A stretch of DNA of 64,000 nucleotides from JAUVZL01 sp965603515. GTDB lineage: Bacteria > Hydrothermota > Tepidihabitantia > SM23-42. The translations under genes and the position numbers were made by a program. The notes under the pieces are model-generated. The model did no database searches. It saw only the letters and a program-made list of their open reading frames with translations, and was not told the origin of the DNA. Positions 51,704-61,453 of the stretch are shown piece by piece (the first letter of the stretch is position 1; every line of letters starts with the position of its first letter). The stretch is taken from NCBI GenBank assembly GCA_965603515.1, contig CBFDDH010000009.1, positions 1 through 64,000 of the forward strand. Direction: 5' to 3'.

Positions 51704-53555
51704 GATCATCACAAAAGAGCGAGCACTCCTTGTTCTCATTTTTCTGTTTATGGCAGGGTTCAAGGTGCAGGCTATTTACCGTGGTCGAAATTTCAACTTA
51801 AAAGACGATACCGGGTTCTTTTGGACCGAATCAGCGCTCCAGCAAAGAACTGCCAGATTAATAGCGACCAATGGCCGGTTGCCGACATCAGACAAAAAAG
51901 CTCAATATCCTGAAGGATTAGAATATCAAACTCGGTTGACTGTTCTCATGGAGATCACTTCGGGCTATATCTATCGATTGTTTATTCCAAAAACCGTGCC
52001 CTTTCACTTTTATCTCATGATCTTTATATCAATCTGGTCTTCTCTGTCGATCATACCTCTTTATTTATCAATAGATTTATTGACCAAGGATAAGGTCTCG
52101 AGTTTGTTTGGATGCATATTCTATGCTTTAACGCCGGCGGTTTTTATTACAGTAACCGCGCCCGCTTTTGAATTACAGGATTTCGCTCTGCCTTTAATCT
52201 TTACCCATTTATATCTCTTCGCACGTGCTATGAAGACAAACAAAACTGTAAGGTACTCTTATGCAGCTCTATCAGGTGCGTTCTTGTTTGTAGCACTGAT
52301 TTCATGGCATCTTACCCAGTTTTACTACGCGTTATTCGTGCTGTTCATTATTGTCATCGCGTTTTTTACACCAGCAACAGATATAAAATCATTTTACGTG
52401 ATCGCGGGCATGAGCACCTTGGCCGGTTTGCTGGTCCCAGTACTCCAAACAGCTGGTTTCTTGTTTTCTTTTTCCATGCTCATGTCTTATGGCGTTATCG
52501 TCAGTTTGTTAATCCCAGGCAAGAATGTCCTATTAAGAAGAATATCCTTATTGATATTCGTCGGCATAGCAGTTGTTTTAACAATGCTTGTTGCAACAAC
52601 GAGAATCCCAGAATACAGCTATGTCTATGGTTTAATGCTTGAAAAGGTCAAATATTTCGGCATAAAACCTTCTGATCCAGCTAAGCTATCCTGGGAAACT
52701 CTCGTCATGTGGGTTTCTCCTTTCACAAATCCCTCGATCAAAGAAATCATCTTTTTTATCGGTACGCTTTTAATTATCGGACTCGCCGGAACTTTCATAA
52801 GTATAAGAAGGCTTTTCAAGAAAATGATCAATACATACGATGGGCTTTTTCTTTTCTTCACCGCGGCATTTCTTCCCTTGTATCTTCTGCTCATTAGGTT
52901 GGATGCTTTCCTCATCTGGTTTTTGTCATTACAGGCTGCATATGTGTTCCGATTTCAAAAAAAGGGTCTTCGTCTTATCCTTTTATTATCTTTGTGTATC
53001 AATGCTCTTCTCCTCTTGAACCAACCATTAAAAATACTTGGGCCAGAGCACAATTATTTACTCGGAGTTATTAAGTATATCAGAAATGCAACTCCAGCAG
53101 ACGCGGTCGTGCTGACCAGTTTTGCCTACGGACCATCAATAATTACTTACGCAGAACGGTCAATAATACTCCATCCTAAATTTGAAGCCAAGAATATGAC
53201 TGCAAAAGTAAAGTCGTTCGAACATAGCATCTTCGAGTCTGAATCTGAGTTCCATAAATACTGTATGACTTATGGAGCACATTTTTTTATATATCAGGCT
53301 GACATGCTATTGGCGCACGGTTCTGAATCTATTAGATATCGTACTCACAACCTGACACTAAATAGAGACTGTATTGCCTATAAATTGCATTTTCAACCAG
53401 GGGACCTGGACCATTTTGAACTACTATACTCAAACCCGCATTATAGAGTATACCGCATTCTGAAACCGGGTGATCGGCGATACGACAAGTCAAGCGACTA
53501 TTTCAGGATCTATGATGAAAAAATCGTTGATTTAAGCACCTTGGGAATATTCTAA
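51696..53555 (+). CDS. GT-C membrane glycosyltransferase-like protein (STT3/AglB-like)
   Basis: 619 aa with about 12 transmembrane helices in the first 430 residues and a soluble C-terminal domain. The first periplasmic loop holds an acidic pair (D37-D38 in NLKDDTGFFWTESAL) and later QYPEGLEYQTRLTVL, recalling the acidic motif and YPPG-type segment of oligosaccharyltransferases. APAFELQDFALPL is in the position of the second acidic loop. The classic WWDYG motif of the STT3 C-domain is not seen. A polyprenyl-phosphate sugar transferase is the best guess. Confidence 0.6.
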   Translation: MNRIITKERALLVLIFLFMAGFKVQAIYRGRNFNLKDDTGFFWTESALQQRTARLIATNGRLPTSDKKAQYPEGLEYQTRLTVLMEITSGYIYRLFIPKTVPFHFYLMIFISIWSSLSIIPLYLSIDLLTKDKVSSLFGCIFYALTPAVFITVTAPAFELQDFALPLIFTHLYLFARAMKTNKTVRYSYAALSGAFLFVALISWHLTQFYYALFVLFIIVIAFFTPATDIKSFYVIAGMSTLAGLLVPVLQTAGFLFSFSMLMSYGVIVSLLIPGKNVLLRRISLLIFVGIAVVLTMLVATTRIPEYSYVYGLMLEKVKYFGIKPSDPAKLSWETLVMWVSPFTNPSIKEIIFFIGTLLIIGLAGTFISIRRLFKKMINTYDGLFLFFTAAFLPLYLLLIRLDAFLIWFLSLQAAYVFRFQKKGLRLILLLSLCINALLLLNQPLKILGPEHNYLLGVIKYIRNATPADAVVLTSFAYGPSIITYAERSIILHPKFEAKNMTAKVKSFEHSIFESESEFHKYCMTYGAHFFIYQADMLLAHGSESIRYRTHNLTLNRDCIAYKLHFQPGDLDHFELLYSNPHYRVYRILKPGDRRYDKSSDYFRIYDEKIVDLSTLGIF

Positions 53556-53565
53556 AGATTTTTTT

Positions 53566-54438
53566 ATGGAGAGATTAAGATATTATTTTAAATCAGTGCG
53601 CTGGTTTGAAATCGCTGTGCGCATGGGTGCACCAGTTATTGCAATCCTTATCGCTCTACCAGCATTCAATCTGGTCACGGGCTTCAAAGCACTGCACGCT
53701 TTCATTGCCTTTTTTCTTTTATGGGCACATGGTTACGCATTCAATGAATGGGGTGGATATAGTTTTGACAAACTGGATGCGTCAAAAGCAAAAACGCCAC
53801 TCCTTGCCGGGTACGTGTCATCCAATGAGTTCCTGATTCTTTCAATTACCTTTGCTGCGATCAGCGTTGTTCTATATGCAATGCTGGATATGAAGTTTCT
53901 TATTATTGTCTTCTTTGATATTATTATGGGGATATTATATGTGCATCCAAAAATACTCTTGAAGAATTTACCGATAGCTTCTTTTGTGATCCTCTTTATC
54001 GTCTCGGTAAATGATTTCTTACTCGGCTGGATAGTCTTCTCGCCGAGCATTACACAAGGATTGTTAATTGGAATATATTTTGGCTTATTAGGTATCACTG
54101 GACAGCATTTTCATGAGGCAGGCGATTGTGATTCTGATAAGAAAGCAAATATCAGAACTAATGCAGTAAGATTTGGTAAGAAAAATATATTTATCATAGG
54201 TTTCATCTTCTATACACTTTCCTGCATATATTTTATACTCCTTTCGCTCCTTCAGATCATCCCACGATATTTATACTCTGTGCTCTTAATAACCTACCCG
54301 ATCTATTCTGTCATCTTCTACAAATGTTTAAGATCTAGTATGGGTTCTTCAGATATACACTGCTTTGTTAAAAGATATAGACAACTCTATGGATTTATTG
54401 GACTATGTTTTATAATCCTGTTGTTTTTTGGAATATAG
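53566..54438 (+). CDS. UbiA-family prenyltransferase
   Basis: 290 aa with eight to nine transmembrane helices. The first aspartate-rich motif is a variant (NEWGGYSFDKLDASKAKTPL, in place of ND-x2-D-x3-D), and the second is HFHEAGDCDSDKKANIRT. These bind the prenyl diphosphate via Mg2+. The acceptor (quinone, heme, sugar or glycerol phosphate) cannot be read. It starts 10 nt after the GT-C gene, which suggests polyprenyl-linked substrates. Confidence 0.75.
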   Translation: MERLRYYFKSVRWFEIAVRMGAPVIAILIALPAFNLVTGFKALHAFIAFFLLWAHGYAFNEWGGYSFDKLDASKAKTPLLAGYVSSNEFLILSITFAAISVVLYAMLDMKFLIIVFFDIIMGILYVHPKILLKNLPIASFVILFIVSVNDFLLGWIVFSPSITQGLLIGIYFGLLGITGQHFHEAGDCDSDKKANIRTNAVRFGKKNIFIIGFIFYTLSCIYFILLSLLQIIPRYLYSVLLITYPIYSVIFYKCLRSSMGSSDIHCFVKRYRQLYGFIGLCFIILLFFGI

Positions 54439-54588
54439 ATATCGGATAGAGATTTATCCCTATTAGTGATACGATATTAGATTGCAGGAAAAGTATCGGC
54501 ATTTCTGTTGCGTTATTTAACAGGGCCCGTCGTATTTTGAAGTCTTGAGGGTCAGAACTTCCCAACTTCTTAAGTTCATCTTTGCCCG

Positions 54589-55521
54589 TTAACTGAGATC
54601 ATCAGTCCATTCAGGTACATTAGCCCTGAATATCGTATCTATAGTCTGTCTGAAACCCTCGTCAAGTCCGCATCTTTCTAAATCGGTCAAAGCGTGTTTG
54701 TATTCTTTAGTAGTAATACGCCGGTCTATGTCAGGAGCCTGACTGGCTTTATAGGTTGGATAGTACTGGGCCATGACGTTCACAACAGTGTGGACTGAGA
54801 GGTGTTGACTGACAAACTCAAAGCATGTCCTACTGCCGGCGATATCATTGGGCAGCACAAGATGTCTTATCAAAAGACCTCGTTGGGCAATGCCATTTTT
54901 CACTTTCAAATCACCTACCTGTCGATACATCTCTTTCAGCGCTGGTCTAACAATATCCCAATAATCTGGCACTATCGAATATTTTTCAGCGTGTTCATTA
55001 TCAGCATACTTAATATCCGGCATATAGATATCAATGACCCCTTCAAGCAGCTTAAGGGTTTCAAGTGATTCATAACCACCGCAATTATAGACGATGGGGA
55101 TGTTCAATCCCTTATCTTGTGCGATCGCCAGCGCCTTTACGATCTGCGGTACCCACGGTGTCGGTGTCACAAAATTTATATTATGGCAACCCAGATTCTG
55201 TAACTTAAGCATCATTTCACCAAGCTCTTCCAGTGTCGCTTCTTGACCTATACCGAGTTGACTAATTTGATAATTTTGACAAAATACGCAATGCAAATTG
55301 CAGTTAGTGAAAAAAATCGTTCCCGAACCATGTCTTCCTACAAGCGGCGGCTCTTCTCCGAAATGTTGATGAAATGATGAGATCTTAACTTTTATCCCGG
55401 CACTGCAATTACCGCTTTCGCCATCCATCCTTTTAACCTTGCATGCGCGTGGACAAATTCGACAAGGCGAAAGCAACCCGTATAATTCGTCAACCAGTTC
55501 CTTGGTGACCTTTTTTCCCAT
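54589..55521 (-). CDS. PflA-like radical SAM protein
   Basis: 310 aa. An N-terminal Cys-rich segment (CRICPRACKVKRMDGESGNC, about 20-39) precedes the radical SAM motif C74-x3-C78-x2-C81 in TNCNLHCVFCQNYQIS. NINFVTPTPWVPQIV and DIYMPDIKY follow. This is the PflA-like/YgiQ-unrelated group annotated as pyruvate formate-lyase activating enzyme homologues. No glycyl radical enzyme lies nearby. It overlaps hypD by 32 nt, suggesting a role linked with HypD. Confidence 0.8.
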   Translation of the reverse strand: MGKKVTKELVDELYGLLSPCRICPRACKVKRMDGESGNCSAGIKVKISSFHQHFGEEPPLVGRHGSGTIFFTNCNLHCVFCQNYQISQLGIGQEATLEELGEMMLKLQNLGCHNINFVTPTPWVPQIVKALAIAQDKGLNIPIVYNCGGYESLETLKLLEGVIDIYMPDIKYADNEHAEKYSIVPDYWDIVRPALKEMYRQVGDLKVKNGIAQRGLLIRHLVLPNDIAGSRTCFEFVSQHLSVHTVVNVMAQYYPTYKASQAPDIDRRITTKEYKHALTDLERCGLDEGFRQTIDTIFRANVPEWTDDLS

Positions 55522-56611
55522 TTTTTTTCCTTATTCGCTCTCTTTGGATTTTCTTGTAGCTCTCTAAACCGCACCCATATTTGTAGTAAGCGGCACAGGA
55601 ACCTTCAGATGACACCATGCAGGGACCAACCGGGGTCAATGGAGTACATTTCTTGCCATACAATTTGCACTCAACTGGCAGGCTTATCCCAAGCAGAACT
55701 TTACCGCAAATACACCCTTTTGGTATAACCGATTTCGGTACCTCTACTGAAAATTTTTTCAATGCATCATACTTGCGATATCGGGACTTGAAAGCCAACC
55801 CTGACTTGCTGATCAAACCAATACCACGCCAGTTTGCATCACATGGCTCACAGACTGTATATAATATCTCAAGCGCCTTCTGGTTGCCTTCAGGTTTGAC
55901 AACCTTGCTATACTCAATTGTGATGTCTGCCTTCTTATCTGTCAGTTGCTTTACGAGATTCAAAATACCGCGCAGGATATCGATCGGTTCAAACCCCGTA
56001 ACACAAGCAGGCATGTGGTACTGTTTTGACAGAAACTCATAAGGTTTAGTACCGATTATCGCAGATACGTGACCTGGTAAAATAAGTCCTTGAACATTTA
56101 TGCGCGGTGAACTCGCAATGAAATCTAATGCTGGGGGTATCAGTTTAAAAGCCGGCAAAACATAGAAGTTACTGATCCCCTTTGTTTCAGCAGCCAAGAT
56201 AGTTGCAGCAATTGTTGGCGACGTGGTTTCAAAGCCGACGCCGATAAAAACAATGTCTTTACTCTTATTGCCTTCGGCAATACTCAAAGCATCTAAGGGA
56301 GAATAGACAACTCTCGGTGCATAGCGTTCTAAGCTCGACACGGTGCCAGGTACGCGCACCATATCACCAAAGGTTACGATAAGAATGTTCTTGTCTTGAG
56401 CGAGTTTGATGGTATAATCTATAGTTTCTTGAGCAGTAACACAGACTGGACAACCAGGACCCGATAATAATTTCAATTGTTTAGGCATCATAATTCTAAT
56501 GCCAGAACGGGCAATTGACATGGTGTGAGTACCACAGACCTCCATTAGACTAATTTGCTCAACGCTCAAATCGGATATTGTCCGAATAATCTTTGAGATA
56601 ATATTATCCAT
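55490..56611 (-). CDS. hypD: Hydrogenase maturation factor HypD
   Basis: 373 aa, standard. Conserved MEVCGTHTMSIARSGIR (Cys26), LSGPGCPVCVT (Cys54, Cys57), GVGFETTSPT and PGHVSAIIG are present. The C-terminal [4Fe-4S] ligand region is CICGKVLLG...CKLYGKKCTPLTPVGPC. HypD with HypC scaffolds the Fe(CN)2CO group of NiFe hydrogenases. Neither hypC, hypE nor hydrogenase genes are in the window. ATG at 56611 is preferred over the adjacent in-frame TTG at 56614. Confidence 0.94.
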   Translation of the reverse strand: MDNIISKIIRTISDLSVEQISLMEVCGTHTMSIARSGIRIMMPKQLKLLSGPGCPVCVTAQETIDYTIKLAQDKNILIVTFGDMVRVPGTVSSLERYAPRVVYSPLDALSIAEGNKSKDIVFIGVGFETTSPTIAATILAAETKGISNFYVLPAFKLIPPALDFIASSPRINVQGLILPGHVSAIIGTKPYEFLSKQYHMPACVTGFEPIDILRGILNLVKQLTDKKADITIEYSKVVKPEGNQKALEILYTVCEPCDANWRGIGLISKSGLAFKSRYRKYDALKKFSVEVPKSVIPKGCICGKVLLGISLPVECKLYGKKCTPLTPVGPCMVSSEGSCAAYYKYGCGLESYKKIQRERIRKKNGKKGHQGTG

Positions 56612-56641
56612 CAATCTGCTAATTCAGCATGCGCTAAATGA

Positions 56642-57835
56642 TTATATCTTTTCCATCCTTGGATGGTGTTGTTTGACTGTATTACGACCTGCTCCCTTTG
56701 CGTCATAGAGCGCGGCGTCCGCTAATCTAATAAGTTCTACAGCTGATATTGCATCATCAGGATAAGAGGAAACACCTGCCGAGAAAGTTACCTGTACTTT
56801 TTCTTTGCCGCGTGCGAAATCGTACATCTCGAGGCTATGGAGTAGATTTCCAAGAATTCTGGCGGCTTCCTGCCTTTTTATTTCAGGACACATAACAATG
56901 AATTCATCACCACCGTATCGAGCAACAGTGTCTGTTTCTGAAAAATGCTTTTCGAAAATCCGAGCCAACTGGATCAGAAGGTGGTCTCCGGCCTGGTGCC
57001 CATAGGTATCGTTGTATTCTTTGAATTTATCAAGGTCGATAATAGCCACTGAAAGATGGTGTTGAAATCTCTTGGAACGTTCTAATTCATTGATCAATAA
57101 TTCTTTGAAGTACCCGATATTGTATATTTTTGTCAGTGGATCAGTATGTGCGGTAAATGTGATATCTGCAAAACTTCTGGTATTGTTAAGAGCAACACCA
57201 GCAATACTTGCAACAACACCTAACAGGTTCTTCTCGCGTTCATCCAGGTCCTTCTTACGAATAATGGCAATAACTCCAAACCTTTTCTTTTGAAAGAAAA
57301 TTGGGTAACAGATATCAGGTTCGAATACAGGGAAGGGTTCGGTCAAACCTAGTATGGCAAATTCATGTCTGGTAATGGTATGTTTTTCATTGAAGCTGAC
57401 ACCCACCTTACCCATTCTACTTTTATTATCCAGTTCATAGACGAGTTTGGGCAACCAATTGTCATTGAGTCCATGATGCGACACAACAGTAAGCCTTTTG
57501 TTTCGTTGGTCGGCAAGGAAAACAGCCGTTCCATTTGGATCAAGGCAATTGACCAACAAATCCGTGATTTCTTTGGCGATTTTTTCTGGCTTGAGATTTG
57601 AAGTAAGCCTTATCATAGATGCAAAAAATAAGTTATCCACAGAACCTATCCGCCTGAGTTCTTCACGTAGATGAAGATTCTCTTTTTTGTGTCGATCCAA
57701 TTCATCAGCAAGAATTTCAACGCTATTCAGTACCGACGTTTTCTTCTTCGTTTTAGACAAAACAACAATGAGAATTATAACAATACCCAGAGAAAAAACG
57801 GCAACGATAAGTTGAACAAAAAGTCCTATGTCCAT
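56642..57835 (-). CDS. GAF-GGDEF diguanylate cyclase
   Basis: 397 aa. An N-terminal membrane helix (LFVQLIVAVFSLGIVIILIV) is followed by a short coiled coil, a GAF-like sensor (about 85-215, ADQRNKRLTVVSHHGLND) and a GGDEF domain with the intact motif ARYGGDEFIVMCPE. It should make cyclic-di-GMP. The allosteric RxxD site is not apparent. The ATG at 57835, 5 nt after the -10, gives a leaderless mRNA; the TTG at 57841 lies in the -10 region. Confidence 0.9.
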   Translation of the reverse strand: MDIGLFVQLIVAVFSLGIVIILIVVLSKTKKKTSVLNSVEILADELDRHKKENLHLREELRRIGSVDNLFFASMIRLTSNLKPEKIAKEITDLLVNCLDPNGTAVFLADQRNKRLTVVSHHGLNDNWLPKLVYELDNKSRMGKVGVSFNEKHTITRHEFAILGLTEPFPVFEPDICYPIFFQKKRFGVIAIIRKKDLDEREKNLLGVVASIAGVALNNTRSFADITFTAHTDPLTKIYNIGYFKELLINELERSKRFQHHLSVAIIDLDKFKEYNDTYGHQAGDHLLIQLARIFEKHFSETDTVARYGGDEFIVMCPEIKRQEAARILGNLLHSLEMYDFARGKEKVQVTFSAGVSSYPDDAISAVELIRLADAALYDAKGAGRNTVKQHHPRMEKI

Positions 57836-57840
57836 ATTCA

Positions 57841-57901
57841 ATTCTATTTATTTTATCTCTTATGTCAATATTATTGACAATTTGCATTCCCGGCGTATAA
57901 T
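57841..57901. promoter_or_regulatory. Back-to-back leaderless promoters (GGDEF and M55 genes)
   Basis: Minus: -35 TTGACA 57868-57863, -10 TAGAAT 57846-57841. Plus: -35 TTGACA 57874-57879, -10 TATAAT 57896-57901. Both have 16-bp spacers and 5 nt to the ATG. The two -35 boxes form a perfect 17-nt palindrome TGTCAATATTATTGACA. Confidence 0.8.
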
Positions 57902-57906
57902 GAAAA

Positions 57907-58749
57907 ATGGTTAAGTATTTCAATGTCTTTATTTCCTTTGATATGGAGGGCGTGGGTTGCCTGACTTCGTGGCAAGAACTGAAAAAAGAGTCACCGTCAT
58001 TAGCGCAGATAAGAGAACTTGCTACTGAAGAAGTTAATGCAGCGATCCGTGGTATAAGAAACGCCCGTCAGGACATTGGTGAAATAATTGTCTGCGATTC
58101 ACACGCTGGAGGTGAAAATCTCCTGATCGATATGCTTGAAACTGGAATCCATTTGGTAAAAGGAACACCACGCAATTATTACATGATTGAAGGAATAGAT
58201 CAGCAGTTCGATATCCTGCTCTTTATCGGATATCATGCAATGATCGGAACCAAAGGTGCGGGCATGGACCATTCATACTCTTCTTCGTCAATCTACAATA
58301 TCAAACTAAATGGCAAGTATGTTGGAGAAACTGAAATAAATGCTGCGGTCGCAGGCCACTACAAAGTACCTCTAGGTCTTGTATCGGGTGATGATAAATT
58401 GGTTAAGGAAGTCAGAAAATTCTTTGGGCAAGAAGTAGAAGTCATCATCACCAAGTACGGTATCTCGCGTTTTGCAGCGAAATGCCGACATCCCCACGAT
58501 ATCCAACAGGAAATAGAGAAGAAAGCTGAACTGGCAGTGAAAAAGGTAAAGAAATTGAACCCCTTTATTCTCCGACCGCCAATAAATGCAGAAATTGAGC
58601 TTATTAATACCGTAATTGGCGATGTCATTGAGCCAGTACCTGGTTTGAAAAGGGTATCAGGACGGAAAGTTACTTTCCGGACAAAGAATATTATTGAATT
58701 CTATCGCCTGCTTAGAGTAATTTGTAACCTTGCATCTACTGTAAGATAG
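57907..58749 (+). CDS. M55-family D-aminopeptidase (DppA-like)
   Basis: 280 aa. Zinc ligands of the M55 family are visible: ISFDMEGVG, CDSHAGG, GYHAMIGT, MDHSYS and GETEINAAVAG. DppA is a decameric, self-compartmentalising D-aminopeptidase acting on D-Ala-D-Ala-type peptides, linked to murein recycling. It is a single gene with a leaderless promoter, divergent from the GGDEF gene. Confidence 0.93.
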   Translation: MVKYFNVFISFDMEGVGCLTSWQELKKESPSLAQIRELATEEVNAAIRGIRNARQDIGEIIVCDSHAGGENLLIDMLETGIHLVKGTPRNYYMIEGIDQQFDILLFIGYHAMIGTKGAGMDHSYSSSSIYNIKLNGKYVGETEINAAVAGHYKVPLGLVSGDDKLVKEVRKFFGQEVEVIITKYGISRFAAKCRHPHDIQQEIEKKAELAVKKVKKLNPFILRPPINAEIELINTVIGDVIEPVPGLKRVSGRKVTFRTKNIIEFYRLLRVICNLASTVR

Positions 58750-58843
58750 TATCTACCCTACCGGATTTACCCCGTAGGAAACCATGATCTATTTATTCTT
58801 CAGCACCTACACCTCAAAGGAGGATATTTTCCAACGGGGCTTG

Positions 58844-60151
58844 CTATTCTATTGGTTGTAGTTCGAATTCACAAACTGCAGTCCGCTCCTTATTACTTAG
58901 TAAATCTACGGTCCGTAAAGTAATAATATAAGAACCAGGCTCAAGGTCCATAGGGTGATATAGAGCTGCTAAATAGGCGACATCGCCCGCCTCTATTTGG
59001 TCTTTGATCACAACATCGATTATTTCTCTTTTCATCTTTACTTTATTGGTGACTTCATAAGTCATCTTCAATCGATGCATACCATTTTTCGTTTCGAGGT
59101 TATAGACCTCGGCGTAGAAGTAAAAAGGGGTATGGATCAATAATATTGGTTGGATCATCGGGATAACCCGACCCACTGGTTTATTGAATTTTTCGTGCGA
59201 AAAAGTGTTATCGATCAACCACACCGGAACCAGATCACTGATCTCTTTGGCATCATTCTGATAATCAAGCAGGTTAACCCATCGTGTTTTCTTCCCTACG
59301 GTTCGGTTCTTGATATCGTTCATTGTGATTTCTAACCGATATTCAGCAGGATCAAGCCAGAAATTAACTTCATCAAAGAAAATCCCATGATCACTATCTA
59401 CAGGGATTAGAATACTATTTTTTTCTTTAACGATATTATCCTGGTTATCAAAGACCTTTACCTGTCTTGAAAAAGAAATCCCGGTTGTGTCATTAACCAA
59501 TACGGATAAATATATTTCAAGACGGGTCAGATTTTTCTTTTGTCGAAATCTCCCGGTGGTCACAGCAAACTCGAGTAACGATGTCGATTCAACTTCTATA
59601 AAGCTATCCTGATGCACTTCTTTTAAATGAGGTACTCTCACATGCTCGCCGAATTCTGCCTGGGCAATCATCTTATAAGCACGCGCATACCTGACAAAAT
59701 CAAAAATCAAGCCTTTTCGTTTATAGGTCCATATTTCGGCAGGCTTCACTGATTCTTTGACTTTTAAGGCGATTTTCTTTTGGGGCCAAATCTCTTCTCT
59801 TTTTGAAGGTTCGCCGTATTTCACGAATATCTGTATACGATCATCACTTATTGGCGAATGCTTACCATAGTGGCGAAAGGCGTATTCAATCCTCTCTTCA
59901 AATTGCTCGCGGTCTTCGGCACTCTTACCTTCCCAAAATGCATCATAGTACCTGCCGCGTTCAGATGCTGATGGTAAATTGATATACTCTTCTGCAGCTA
60001 TAACATCTATTCCTTTCAGACCAAGGTATATCTTCCTTTCATATTCAAGCAGACGGTAGTAACGTGCGGCAAATATGTTTATTGCAGTACAGTAGATAAT
60101 CAAGAATGCAAAAATGATCGCTGTTGTTTTTACTATTCTATTCTTCTTCAA
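58844..60151 (-). CDS. GWxTD-domain protein, paralogue 2
   Basis: 435 aa. A membrane anchor (TTAIIFAFLIIYCTAINIFA) is followed by a GWxTD-type domain (RYYDAFWEGKSAEDREQFEE; SDDRIQIFVKYGEPSKREE; EIWTYKRKGLIFDFV), although the GW dipeptide itself is replaced. The C-terminal half is beta-rich. The domain is known from diderm genomes without assigned function. The TTG at 60151 is chosen because GGAGGAG precedes it; upstream ATGs lie inside the previous gene. It overlaps paralogue 1 by 14 nt. Confidence 0.7.
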   Translation of the reverse strand: MKKNRIVKTTAIIFAFLIIYCTAINIFAARYYRLLEYERKIYLGLKGIDVIAAEEYINLPSASERGRYYDAFWEGKSAEDREQFEERIEYAFRHYGKHSPISDDRIQIFVKYGEPSKREEIWPQKKIALKVKESVKPAEIWTYKRKGLIFDFVRYARAYKMIAQAEFGEHVRVPHLKEVHQDSFIEVESTSLLEFAVTTGRFRQKKNLTRLEIYLSVLVNDTTGISFSRQVKVFDNQDNIVKEKNSILIPVDSDHGIFFDEVNFWLDPAEYRLEITMNDIKNRTVGKKTRWVNLLDYQNDAKEISDLVPVWLIDNTFSHEKFNKPVGRVIPMIQPILLIHTPFYFYAEVYNLETKNGMHRLKMTYEVTNKVKMKREIIDVVIKDQIEAGDVAYLAALYHPMDLEPGSYIITLRTVDLLSNKERTAVCEFELQPIE

Positions 60152-61382
60152 TTTGCTCCTCCAATTGTATCCTATCTTCTGTTCGGTATGTTCCCGGAGC
60201 AATATCATACAACCATTGATCATCTCTAATTTCATCACCAGCCCTGATGATTTTCACCAGCTCAGGATTGCCGTCACTCATCTTGTCACAGAATACTACG
60301 CGGTAACCCAATGTGTAGTAATACCATACCTCAAATGGTCTACCCCAAGTAGTTATTGGCTTATCTTCGATTTTGTCGGGCGGCCCATTTCTCAGATAAT
60401 ATTTCCCTCTTTCCGAATCCCTGCCCTGTAGAATGTGCGTTGAAAATTCAGCATCCGCCTCAAGGAGTCTTTTTTCAAATAACCAGTAGTTTTCCTTTAG
60501 CCAGAATTTCTTGAGATAACCTCTTTTTTCAAAGTGGCTGAGGCGATTGAAACTTTCATAATCACCAATGCTTATCAGATATTGAATATCCCAGTAAAAC
60601 GGCATTAGCGACGTCTCATCATATAGATATTCAATGCGAAATTTCTTAGCTGATGAAAACGACCCACCAGATGCCGGGTCTTGAACCGTGATTCTGTACG
60701 AGTACGTGCCTTCAATAAGATCAGCCAGCAATATATACACTGTATCAACCTGGATATAATCATATTTCAATCGTTGGTTGCTCTTTGCGAACACAGTATG
60801 CTCAAGACTATCAATAATCTGATACTCTACTTGATAATAAAGACTATCTGGGATCAAACCATAAAGCTCCAGATATACGAGCAAGGTATCCTGGTTGGAA
60901 AAAGTAGACTGGACTATGGGAATGAGAGAGAAATCATGGAAGAAGATATCTGCGCGGTCTGGTTTTCTACCGAATACAATATCACTGCTCCATAAAACAG
61001 CGGTATCTGGCAGGATCTCAAAAGTGTCAATGAAAAAGGTATCATATTCACTATTATTCATGGAAAACGAATAGTGGAAATTACCAGAATACAAAGATGC
61101 AGAAATATAATCGATCATGGACTTGTCTTCTTGCTCAGTAGTAATATAGGTTCCTTTTGTCCCTTTAATGTGTGCTGAATCATTATTTAACACATCATAG
61201 ATATCAAATTGATATTCGAATGATACAAAAACCGAATCACCGAACCGCAATGTTTCCTGTTCAGCCTTTGATAATACCAAACTTATCGGTATTTGATACC
61301 AGAGTTCTATGTAATCATCGTTAAAACAGTACAATTCAACGACTGGCGTCGATGAAAAAAATAAGTATGTTAAAAGTAACAT
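60138..61382 (-). CDS. GWxTD-domain-like protein, paralogue 1
   Basis: 414 aa. A short signal (MLLLTYLFFSSTPVVEL) is followed by a beta-rich N-terminal two thirds and a C-terminal GWxTD-like part (RDSERGKYYLRNGPPDKIED; GRPFEVWYYYTLGYRVVF). The ATG at 61382 follows GAGGAG and replaces an upstream in-frame start at 61415 that lies next to the -10. It is the first of two tandem GWxTD genes. Confidence 0.65.
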   Translation of the reverse strand: MLLLTYLFFSSTPVVELYCFNDDYIELWYQIPISLVLSKAEQETLRFGDSVFVSFEYQFDIYDVLNNDSAHIKGTKGTYITTEQEDKSMIDYISASLYSGNFHYSFSMNNSEYDTFFIDTFEILPDTAVLWSSDIVFGRKPDRADIFFHDFSLIPIVQSTFSNQDTLLVYLELYGLIPDSLYYQVEYQIIDSLEHTVFAKSNQRLKYDYIQVDTVYILLADLIEGTYSYRITVQDPASGGSFSSAKKFRIEYLYDETSLMPFYWDIQYLISIGDYESFNRLSHFEKRGYLKKFWLKENYWLFEKRLLEADAEFSTHILQGRDSERGKYYLRNGPPDKIEDKPITTWGRPFEVWYYYTLGYRVVFCDKMSDGNPELVKIIRAGDEIRDDQWLYDIAPGTYRTEDRIQLEEQIEEE

Positions 61383-61400
61383 AACTCCTCGTCTGAAATC

Positions 61401-61428
61401 ATTATAACAACACAATGTGTGATGTCAA
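61401..61428 (-). promoter_or_regulatory. GWxTD operon promoter
   Basis: -35 TTGACA at 61428-61423, 16-bp spacer, -10 TATAAT at 61406-61401, with a short leader carrying GAGGAG. Confidence 0.75.
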
Positions 61429-61453
61429 GGTTAAAAGTCTTCAATGATGGATA

